Shown here: piece by piece, positions 14,590 through 19,878 of the stretch | How the letters are laid out: each line of letters begins with the position of its first letter | How positions within the stretch are numbered: the stretch's first letter is position 1 | Assembly: GCA_947628355.1 (NCBI GenBank) | Contig: CANQZO010000006.1 | Span: 1-19,878, forward strand | DNA length: 19,878 nt | From: Candidatus Gastranaerophilales bacterium | GTDB lineage: Bacteria > Cyanobacteriota > Vampirovibrionia > Gastranaerophilales > Gastranaerophilaceae | Direction: 5' to 3' | Notes under the pieces: model-generated | Told to the model about the DNA's origin: nothing | Database searches by the model: none | What the model saw: only the letters and a program-made list of their open reading frames with translations | Made by a program: the position numbers and the translations under genes

Positions 14590-15561
14590 TTAAATATTAT
14601 TTATGCAAGAAATAATATCTTTGATTTCTTGTGATAAATCCGTCTTATATTTAATATTTTTAGCAATAATTTTTGCAAATTTTGCTTTTTTAAACTCACC
14701 TAACTGCATTGTTCTGTATATATTTTCCAAATTTTTGCACATTTTGGAGTATAACTTTAAATCATTTTTTTTAACAGGCATTAATGTTTCATATTCATTA
14801 TTTAAAGCCCTTTTTATAAGGTTGACAGAGAGGATATCTTCAAACTCTCCATTCTTAATCATAATTATTTTATCTTTTTTTAACAAAACATTTTTCATTT
14901 CTTCGCATATTTCTTTTGCATCACAATCAAAAAGAAGTATAATCGGAATTTTTAATTTGTTTCTCAGCTTCATATATAAAGCCGGACTCTTACTTTTTCC
15001 GCCTGCACCCATTATATATACACCGTTTTTTTCAAAATCACATCCGAGTTTTTTTGAAAATACAGGCAGTAAAATTTCCTCTGTTATGCCCTCTACGATA
15101 ATAAGTTTTTGTATGGGATATATCAGTTCGTTATTTTTTTTATTTAAGTTGAGTTTTAAATTTTTTAAGTTTTTTACAGATGTATTATCAATGTTGTTTA
15201 ATATCGGATTTATATATATATTAGTATTTATATATGCTTTAGTTTTTTTATCCGTATTTTTAAATAAATGCAGGCAAAGTGCTTTCAGAATATTGAATTG
15301 CTTATTATGCTTATTTATTCCGTAATTATACTCAACGGATTTATTCCAGATATATTTGAATAATTTGCAAACCTCGTCAACAGGTAAGTAATCAAGTTCA
15401 TTTATACTGTATTTGGGAAATATCAAACACTTTAAAATTACATCGTAAAAAACACGTTGGTATGCTTCTTCGGGAAGTTTAAATCTTGAAAGCCTGTCTA
15501 AGTTAACTATCAGCTCATTTTTACTTAAATATTTATATTTCAGTGAATTTTTTATAATCAT
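14590..15561 (-). CDS. Stand-alone OLD-like TOPRIM-domain protein
   Basis: This 323-residue protein has a C-terminal TOPRIM domain. LIIVEGITEEILLPVFSKKLG carries the catalytic-type Glu (EGITEE at 157-162), followed by GVYIMGAGGKSKSPALYMKL, then PIILLFDCDAKEICEEM with the acidic pair DCD (212-214). The wording is close to the TOPRIM of OLD-family nucleases. Those usually carry an N-terminal ABC-type ATPase, but here the first 140 residues are a Lys/Tyr-rich helical region with no Walker motif. A role in nucleic-acid cleavage or repair is possible but unproven. The ATG at 15561 is chosen over a TTG at 15576 because the TTG lies within the upstream terminator hairpin. No Shine-Dalgarno is found next to either. 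It may share transcription with the WG-repeat gene, 36 nt downstream. Confidence 0.75.
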   Translation of the reverse strand: MIIKNSLKYKYLSKNELIVNLDRLSRFKLPEEAYQRVFYDVILKCLIFPKYSINELDYLPVDEVCKLFKYIWNKSVEYNYGINKHNKQFNILKALCLHLFKNTDKKTKAYINTNIYINPILNNIDNTSVKNLKNLKLNLNKKNNELIYPIQKLIIVEGITEEILLPVFSKKLGCDFEKNGVYIMGAGGKSKSPALYMKLRNKLKIPIILLFDCDAKEICEEMKNVLLKKDKIIMIKNGEFEDILSVNLIKRALNNEYETLMPVKKNDLKLYSKMCKNLENIYRTMQLGEFKKAKFAKIIAKNIKYKTDLSQEIKDIISCINNI

Positions 15562-15569
15562 ATATTTTA

Positions 15570-15598
15570 AAAACAAGGAGCGATATTTCGCTCCTTGT
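15570..15598 (-). terminator. Terminator after ycf23/DUF561, directly before the TOPRIM start
   Basis: ACAAGGAGCGA (15573-15583) pairs with TCGCTCCTTGT (15588-15598), an 11 bp stem with a 4 nt loop. On the minus strand it is followed by a T run that leads into the TOPRIM ATG at 15561. The AAGGAG within the hairpin is about 28 nt from that ATG, too far to be its ribosome binding site. Confidence 0.88.
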
Positions 15599-15608
15599 AA
15601 TATATTTA

Positions 15609-16370
15609 CTAAATATTAGTAAGTTGTCTTTCGTTTGATTTTGTATTAACTGTTTCAACTAAGGATTTGACAACGGCAACCATAGCAATAGCTGAATTTA
15701 ATTTATTTACGCAAGAACCGACACCGATAGCGCTTGCACCGGCAGCAAATGCCATAGCAGCGGTTGTTGTTGTAATTCCTGAAGCTGTCATTATCGGGAT
15801 TGATGTATTTCTTGTAAGTTCAATTGTATTTGATATTGAAACTTCAGCCGTTTGGAGAAGTCCTCTTGCTCCTGCTTGTGTAGCTTTTGTTGTAGCAGCA
15901 CCTTCAGTTTGAATTAAATCAATACCCATTTCTTCAAGTTTCATAGCAAGTGAAATTTGTTCTGAAATATCAATGTGTCCGGGAACTGTTACACAAATAA
16001 ATGTCTTTTCACCGTTTAAAAGATCTAATGTTTCTTTAACTATATTTAAAACATCATTAGCACCGTATCTTTCGCCTTTTTTATACAATGCGTCAAAGTT
16101 GCCCACTTCAATTGCGTCAGCACCTAATCTAACTGCATTAGCAAGTTCTGCAGGTACTATTGAAGATACAAAAACAGGAAGTGTTGTCATTTCTTTTACC
16201 ATTGATATAATTTCTTCGTTATAACAAATATCAACAGCACTTGCTCCGCCCATTTCTGCGGCACTTACAACATTTTTAATGCATTCTTTATTGAAATTGT
16301 CTATTCCTGCAATGATTTTAACTGCTCTTTTTTCGTCTAAATGTCTTTTGAAAGTGTCTATTCTGTTCAT
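15609..16370 (-). CDS. Ycf23/DUF561 family TIM-barrel protein
   Basis: The 253-residue product begins MNRIDTFKRHLDEKRAVKII and contains GIDNFNKECIKNVVSAAEMG, SAVDICYNEE, PVFVSSIVP, AVRLGADAIEVGNFDALY, CVTVPGHIDISEQISLA, DLIQTEGAATTKA and a phosphate-site-like end, PIMTASGITTTTAAMAFAAGASAIGVGSCVN. This fits the DUF561/Ycf23 family of cyanobacteria and red-algal plastids, predicted TIM-barrel proteins of unclear reaction. It is the main clue to the organism's affiliation. I set the start at 16370 because AGGAGG lies just before that ATG; an in-frame upstream start at 16415 would add a hydrophobic stretch and include the promoter. An extended -10 promoter precedes it and a strong terminator follows it, so it looks monocistronic. 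Confidence 0.88.
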   Translation of the reverse strand: MNRIDTFKRHLDEKRAVKIIAGIDNFNKECIKNVVSAAEMGGASAVDICYNEEIISMVKEMTTLPVFVSSIVPAELANAVRLGADAIEVGNFDALYKKGERYGANDVLNIVKETLDLLNGEKTFICVTVPGHIDISEQISLAMKLEEMGIDLIQTEGAATTKATQAGARGLLQTAEVSISNTIELTRNTSIPIMTASGITTTTAAMAFAAGASAIGVGSCVNKLNSAIAMVAVVKSLVETVNTKSNERQLTNI

Positions 16371-16401
16371 AATACCTCCTATAAATACAACCATGGCTGT
16401 A

Positions 16402-16410
16402 ATTATAGCA
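16402..16410 (-). promoter_or_regulatory. Extended -10 promoter of ycf23/DUF561
   Basis: TGCTATAAT reads on the minus strand from 16410 to 16402, a perfect extended -10 (TGn-TATAAT). This would explain the poor -35. Transcription would start near 16395, giving a leader of about 25 nt with the AGGAGG Shine-Dalgarno. Confidence 0.6.
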
Positions 16411-16424
16411 TACATAAAAAAAAT

Positions 16425-16450
16425 AAAACAGGCTTTTTACTGCCTGTTTT
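16425..16450. terminator. Terminator between the two-helix hypothetical gene and ycf23/DUF561
   Basis: AAAACAGGC (16425-16433) pairs with GCCTGTTTT (16442-16450) around an 8 nt loop. A/T runs flank both sides, so it can end the minus-strand transcript of the gene at 16472-16972. Confidence 0.85.
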
Positions 16451-16471
16451 TATTTTTATATTTCTATTTGC

Positions 16472-16972
16472 TTATTTGACGTGGCCTGTCCATCTGTGAT
16501 CAATATCTGATTTCTTTTCATTTAAGTCAAGTGAAGCATTCCATATACTTGCAATCAAACTTCCCGCAATGGTAACACCGCCAAGAATAAATCCTAATTT
16601 TGAATTAGCCGGTTTCTTTTTTATTTTATTGTATATTGTAACTCCGGTATATACAACAGAACCGCTTATAATACCATTTTTAATTCCTTTTAATACACCT
16701 TTAGTGTATGTACCGACAGATGCAAAAAATTTCTTTACATTTGCAATGGCACTTTTTAATGTTTTTATTGGTCCGCGTCTTTTTTTCTTTTCACCCTTGT
16801 TTGATGTAATTTCAACTGTATCCGAATTTGTTTGAGCATCAACTTTTACTGCGGGCAAAAATTCTTGTGTACTAACAGGTGATGATGTTGCAGCCTGTGC
16901 TGCTTGGCTTTTAACGGTATCGGTGAATTGTGTCATGTTACTAAATACATCTGTTTTATTTGCAACTGTCAT
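16472..16972 (-). CDS. Hypothetical protein with polybasic linker and two hydrophobic segments
   Basis: This 166-residue protein is not recognised. Residues 1-58 are Thr/Ser/Gln/Ala-rich and probably disordered. KGEKKKRRGPIK (59-70) is strongly basic, followed by a Lys-rich helix (71-98). Hydrophobic segments lie at about 100-115 (IISGSVVYTGVTIY) and 126-146 (LGFILGGVTIAGSLIASIW), and the C-terminus is SDIDHRWTGHVK. A small membrane-associated protein is likely; no function is proposed. The Shine-Dalgarno GAGG lies a few bases before the ATG. Gene-specific terminators are present on both sides, though the upstream one is weak. Its overall layout (soluble tagged or disordered N-terminus, then two hydrophobic segments) resembles the protein at 572-1255, but the sequences do not look alike. 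Confidence 0.8.
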   Translation of the reverse strand: MTVANKTDVFSNMTQFTDTVKSQAAQAATSSPVSTQEFLPAVKVDAQTNSDTVEITSNKGEKKKRRGPIKTLKSAIANVKKFFASVGTYTKGVLKGIKNGIISGSVVYTGVTIYNKIKKKPANSKLGFILGGVTIAGSLIASIWNASLDLNEKKSDIDHRWTGHVK

Positions 16973-17004
16973 ATTTGCCTCACTTTACATTTCGTATCTA
17001 TAGA

Positions 17005-17044
17005 AAACCGGTAAATGTTTTTTTTTGACTTATTTTATCGGTTT
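17005..17044 (-). terminator. Weak hairpin downstream of pdxJ, possible terminator
   Basis: AAACCGGTAAA (17005-17015) is nearly complementary to TTTATCGGTTT (17034-17044), with one wobble pair and an 18 nt loop. On the minus strand it ends in TTTTC rather than a clean T run. The remainder of 16973-17084 shows no gene. Confidence 0.35.
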
Positions 17045-17084
17045 ATTAATTTTTGTAAACACAAAGTTTTTTATACAGAAATTA

Positions 17085-17795
17085 TTATCTAATCAGTTTT
17101 AGCATTTCATTAACAGCATTGTCAAGTCCTATAAATACTGCTTTTGAAATAATACTGTGACCGATATTTAATTCGTTGAGAATGCCGATTTCGTGCATTC
17201 TGTGTACATTATTATAATTTAGCCCGTGTCCTGCGTTTATTTTAAGACCTAATTTTTGACCAAGCAGAGCAGCATTTTTTAATCGATTAAATTCAGTTTC
17301 TTCATTTATAGTTCCATAAGCACGTGAATATGCGCCTGTGTGTAATTCTACAAAATGCACACCTATTTCTGCCGCTGCTTCAATTTGTTCCTTATCCGGT
17401 GTTATAAAAAGGCTTACTTCTATATTAGAATTTAATAAGGGTTTTACATATTTTTTCATATATTCAATATTTGAATATACATCAAGTCCGCCCTCTGTTG
17501 TAATTTCCTGTCTTCGTTCGGGTACAATGCAGCAGGCGTCAGGTAATAAATCTAATGCAATTTTCTGCATTTCATCAGTCGCAGCCATTTCTAAATTTAA
17601 TCTGAACTTTAAATCATTTTTAAGTGAATATACATCATTATCTTTAATATGTCGCCTGTCTTCTCTTAAATGTGCCGTTATTCCGTCGGCGCCTGCATTC
17701 ATGCATATTCTTGCAGCATCTATAACATTTGGATCACTTTCACCGCGTGCATTTCTGAGCGTTGCTATATGATCTATATTTACACCTAATAACAT
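17085..17795 (-). CDS. pdxJ: Pyridoxine 5'-phosphate synthase
   Basis: PdxJ condenses 1-deoxyxylulose 5-phosphate with 3-amino-2-oxopropyl phosphate to form pyridoxine 5'-phosphate, the last ring-forming step of the DXP-dependent vitamin B6 route. The 236-residue length is normal. It carries LGVNIDHIATLRNARG (3-18), GADGITAHLREDRRHI (35-50), RLNLEMA (65-71), EGGLDVY (101-107), FVELHTGAYSRAY (148-160) and LKINAGHGLNY (184-194). His42, Glu69 and His190 match the family's catalytic His-Glu-His set. AGGAG precedes the ATG. The gene starts 37 nt after the dehydrogenase stop, so it may be the last gene of the pepM operon. PLP is the cofactor of phosphonate aminotransferases, but none is seen here, so the link may be accidental. 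Confidence 0.97.
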   Translation of the reverse strand: MLLGVNIDHIATLRNARGESDPNVIDAARICMNAGADGITAHLREDRRHIKDNDVYSLKNDLKFRLNLEMAATDEMQKIALDLLPDACCIVPERRQEITTEGGLDVYSNIEYMKKYVKPLLNSNIEVSLFITPDKEQIEAAAEIGVHFVELHTGAYSRAYGTINEETEFNRLKNAALLGQKLGLKINAGHGLNYNNVHRMHEIGILNELNIGHSIISKAVFIGLDNAVNEMLKLIR

Positions 17796-17832
17796 ATTTA
17801 ACTCCTGTTTTTCTTTATTATAAAAAAAAAAT

Positions 17833-18876
17833 TTATTTTGTTAATAAGAAATAAATATCTTTAGTGGTCAATTTAACAGGATTATTTTTCAGTCTTTCTT
17901 CATTTACTGATTTTGCAATTAAATTAAGGTCTTTTATTCCCAGTTTTTCAAAATTTGTTTCCAGTTTAACAGCTTTAAAAAGACTTTTAAAATATTCATC
18001 AGTATTACTTGCTATAAGCTCTTTTAGATTATTCAGCTTATTTTTAACATATTTTGCACCCTTTGGATGATTACAATTATGTATTGTTACATTTGAATTA
18101 TAATTAAAAAGTTGTGCAATAGTTAATGCAACGGCATGACCATGAGGTATATTGTATTCAGATGTAATTTTATAAGATATGGCATGTGATGCTGTAGTTC
18201 TTGATATATTAATTGCTTTCCCTGCAAGATGTGAGGCAATTGTCATTTTTTCTGCAGCAATTTCGTCATTTGTATTAACATATTCTTCAATGTATTTTTT
18301 TATTATTTCTATTGATTTTTCTGCAAATATTTCACTTTCCTTTGTTGCATTTACCGCCCAGAAACTTTCTATTGCTTGACAATATGCATCCATTGCAGTG
18401 CATGCCTTTAAATATTGAGAATTAGTTTCGGAAAAAATACTGTCTACAATTGAATATTGCGGTAACAAAGATACATCATCAAGTGAAGTTTTTACTCCGT
18501 TTTTATAAATTACTGCAAATTGAGTTGCCTCTGAGCCTGTTCCAAAAGTTGTCGGTATTGCAATTAGTTTTTTATTTGATTTTAAATAATATTTATATGC
18601 TTTTGCAAAATCAATTACGCTTCCGCCCCCTATTGCTATTATTATATCATAATCTGTTTTTATCTCATCAAGCGCAGTAATAACTTCATTTTCGATAGGA
18701 TTATTTGAAAAATTATTATAATATTCACAAATGTAATTATTTACATATTGTTCAAGAATTTTTTTTATTTTTTCAAAAGATTTTTTACCTGTAAAAATAA
18801 GAATTTTACTGATTTTTTGGCTTTCAAGAATATCAGCTAAATTTTTTATAGAATTAATACCGACAAATTCATTCAT
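17833..18876 (-). CDS. Iron-type alcohol dehydrogenase, probable phosphonoacetaldehyde reductase
   Basis: This 347-residue protein is a group III metal-dependent alcohol dehydrogenase. The NAD(P) loop is IIIAIGGGSVIDFAKA (78-93), followed by AIPTTFGTGSEATQFAV (106-122). Expected metal-ligand positions are Asp163 (AMDAYCQAIESFWAVNAT), His231 (TTASHAISYKI) and His245 (NIPHGHAVAL). The fourth position, normally His in the DAxxHAxE motif, is Gln167. The QAIESxW wording and adjacency to pepM fit phosphonoacetaldehyde reductases, which reduce phosphonoacetaldehyde to 2-hydroxyethylphosphonate. The specific substrate is therefore an inference from context, while the dehydrogenase fold is clear. GGAG lies 8 nt before the ATG. 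The gene follows pepM by 32 nt. An alternative is an alcohol dehydrogenase acting on another short aldehyde. Confidence 0.85.
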   Translation of the reverse strand: MNEFVGINSIKNLADILESQKISKILIFTGKKSFEKIKKILEQYVNNYICEYYNNFSNNPIENEVITALDEIKTDYDIIIAIGGGSVIDFAKAYKYYLKSNKKLIAIPTTFGTGSEATQFAVIYKNGVKTSLDDVSLLPQYSIVDSIFSETNSQYLKACTAMDAYCQAIESFWAVNATKESEIFAEKSIEIIKKYIEEYVNTNDEIAAEKMTIASHLAGKAINISRTTASHAISYKITSEYNIPHGHAVALTIAQLFNYNSNVTIHNCNHPKGAKYVKNKLNNLKELIASNTDEYFKSLFKAVKLETNFEKLGIKDLNLIAKSVNEERLKNNPVKLTTKDIYFLLTK

Positions 18877-18908
18877 GATAATTCTCCGAAAACACTATGC
18901 GGAAATGC

Positions 18909-19878
18909 TTAACACTTTCCCGCAGGGATTAAAGTAATTATATCTTTTATTTTCATACAATACTCATCAGACGCTTCTTTACACCTGTGGTTTGATAAAA
19001 TTGATTTTGCTGTTTTAACCATAGCAGGATATGCGCTTCTTAAAAGATGATTAGCATATATAACAACATTAATTCCATTTTCAACAAGTTCTTTTTCGTT
19101 TACCTGAGAGTATGATGAAGGAACAACTACAAGCGGTTTTCTGTTTTCAATTTTATTATATAACTTGGTAAATTCTTTTATTTCATCAAATGTATTTGCT
19201 CTTGAGTGTATCATTATCCCGTCGGCACCCGCATCTAAATAAATTTTTGCTCTTGAAATTGCGTCTTCCATGCCTTGCTCAAGTATAAGACTTTCAATTC
19301 TTGCAATAATCATAAAGTTATCAGTAACTTGAGATTGTTTACCTGCTTTTATTTTTTCTGCAAAATCATAAGGATTATCTTGATTTTGAGATACTTCCGT
19401 ACCAAAGAGCGAGTTTTTCTTTAATCCGATTTTATCCTCAATAATTATTGCAGAAACACCAAGTCGTTCAAGTGTTTTAACGGTAAAAATAAAATGTTCT
19501 ATAGGTCCTCCATTATCTCCGTCATAAATTATTGGTTTTGTTGTGACTTCCAAAATTTCATTCAACGTTGACATTCTTGAAGTAGTATCTAAATATCCGA
19601 TATCAGGCTTACCTTGTGCGGTAGATTGTGTAAGTGATGATATCCATATTCCGTCAAATTCTACTTTTTTTCCGTTTTCATTAACGTATGTATTTTCCAC
19701 AATAAGTCCCGATAGTCCGTTGTGGGCTTCGCATATTGTTACAATATCTTTTGCATTTAATAGTCTTCGTAACCTTTTTCCTCTAATTTCAGGTGTTGTA
19801 CCGACATTTTTTAAAATTTCATTCAGCTTAGTTGATGATATCCCCTCAGTGTATGGAATATCGATAACTTCACCACCC
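18909..19878 (-). CDS. pepM: Phosphoenolpyruvate mutase fused to a cytidylyltransferase-like domain (5' end cut)
   Basis: PEP mutase converts phosphoenolpyruvate to phosphonopyruvate, creating the C-P bond that begins nearly all known phosphonate biosynthesis. The frame is open to the window's right edge: about 59 residues precede the GTG at 19700, so that GTG is internal. The upstream part reads GGEVIDIPYTEGISSTKLNE, the typical end of a TagD/RfaE2-like cytidylyltransferase domain, then GTTPEIRGKRLRRLL as linker. The mutase begins CEAHNGLSGLIVENTYV and continues with FDGIWISSLTQSTAQGKPD, PIIYDGDNGGPIEHF (metal-binding Asp residues), and IIEDKIGLKKNSLFG, the EDK...NS signature separating PEP mutases from related lyases. 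ARIESLI and GADGIMIHSR complete the barrel. About 322 residues are visible. It heads the pepM-dehydrogenase-pdxJ group. No phosphonopyruvate decarboxylase is in the window; it could lie upstream. Confidence 0.93.
   Translation of the reverse strand, partial: GGEVIDIPYTEGISSTKLNEILKNVGTTPEIRGKRLRRLLNAKDIVTICEAHNGLSGLIVENTYVNENGKKVEFDGIWISSLTQSTAQGKPDIGYLDTTSRMSTLNEILEVTTKPIIYDGDNGGPIEHFIFTVKTLERLGVSAIIIEDKIGLKKNSLFGTEVSQNQDNPYDFAEKIKAGKQSQVTDNFMIIARIESLILEQGMEDAISRAKIYLDAGADGIMIHSRANTFDEIKEFTKLYNKIENRKPLVVVPSSYSQVNEKELVENGINVVIYANHLLRSAYPAMVKTAKSILSNHRCKEASDEYCMKIKDIITLIPAGKC

Noticed and set aside
14603..15325. Long plus-strand frame opposite the TOPRIM gene
   Set aside because: Its Phe/Ile/Leu-rich sequence is the complement of a Lys/Asn-rich gene; the minus-strand frame has clear TOPRIM motifs.
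16371..16415. Upstream ATG at 16415 for the ycf23/DUF561 protein
   Set aside because: The extra residues are encoded by the extended -10 promoter and leader, while AGGAGG is positioned for the ATG at 16370.
18909..19700. PEP mutase as a 263-residue protein starting at GTG 19700
   Set aside because: The open frame continues upstream to the window edge with conserved mutase and cytidylyltransferase-like sequence, so the GTG is internal.

Overview
The window is AT-rich, uses TGA as an ordinary stop codon (uvrC ends in TGA), and is densely packed with genes on both strands. The most lineage-informative gene is a Ycf23/DUF561-type TIM-barrel protein at 15609-16370, a family I know from cyanobacteria and red-algal plastids. 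No photosynthesis gene is visible. Together with the very low GC and several short proteins carrying an N-terminal 'SFG'-type tag, this suggests a non-photosynthetic cyanobacterial relative (Vampirovibrionia/Melainabacteria, Gastranaerophilales type, typically gut-associated). That placement is an inference.

Layout from left to right. 1-400: the 5' part of secA on the minus strand. 572-1255: a lineage-type hypothetical membrane protein closed by a clear terminator. 1320-2486: a long-form dihydropteroate synthase (folP), overlapping by 7 bp a convergent YkgJ-type cysteine-cluster gene (2480-2887). 2917-7105: a tight plus-strand block of uvrC, a radical SAM protein and a DUF815-type AAA ATPase. 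7121-9556: proB and proA, the first two steps of proline synthesis. 9624-10097: a tagged hypothetical. 10152-10508: rnpA without rpmH beside it. 10690-11133: a small coiled-coil protein. From 11205 onward everything is on the minus strand: a nucleotidyltransferase with a long tagged N-terminal region, a secreted WG-repeat protein, a stand-alone TOPRIM protein, ycf23/DUF561, a two-helix hypothetical, pdxJ, an iron-type alcohol dehydrogenase resembling phosphonoacetaldehyde reductases, and, running off the right end, a phosphoenolpyruvate mutase fused behind a cytidylyltransferase-like domain.

How the genes work together. proB and proA form one biosynthetic unit. pepM, the dehydrogenase and pdxJ are closely spaced (32 and 37 nt) and look like the end of a phosphonate-biosynthesis operon. 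PEP would become phosphonopyruvate, then (by a decarboxylase not seen here) phosphonoacetaldehyde, then 2-hydroxyethylphosphonate. uvrC, the radical SAM gene and the ATPase have gaps of 24 and 1 nt and are probably co-transcribed.

The strongest unusual signal is in gene starts. Four housekeeping-type genes (folP, ykgJ, uvrC, proB) have a perfect TATAAT only 6-7 nt before the ATG and no Shine-Dalgarno sequence; rnpA is similar with 9 nt. This predicts leaderless or nearly leaderless mRNAs. Most other genes in the window have a good Shine-Dalgarno. In folP and rnpA the -10 element sits in or just after the T-tract of the preceding gene's terminator. A second signal is a short N-terminal motif shared by three otherwise unrelated proteins. 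No tRNA, rRNA, CRISPR array or insertion sequence was seen. No gene-free stretch exceeds 300 bases; the longest are 401-571 and 10509-10689.
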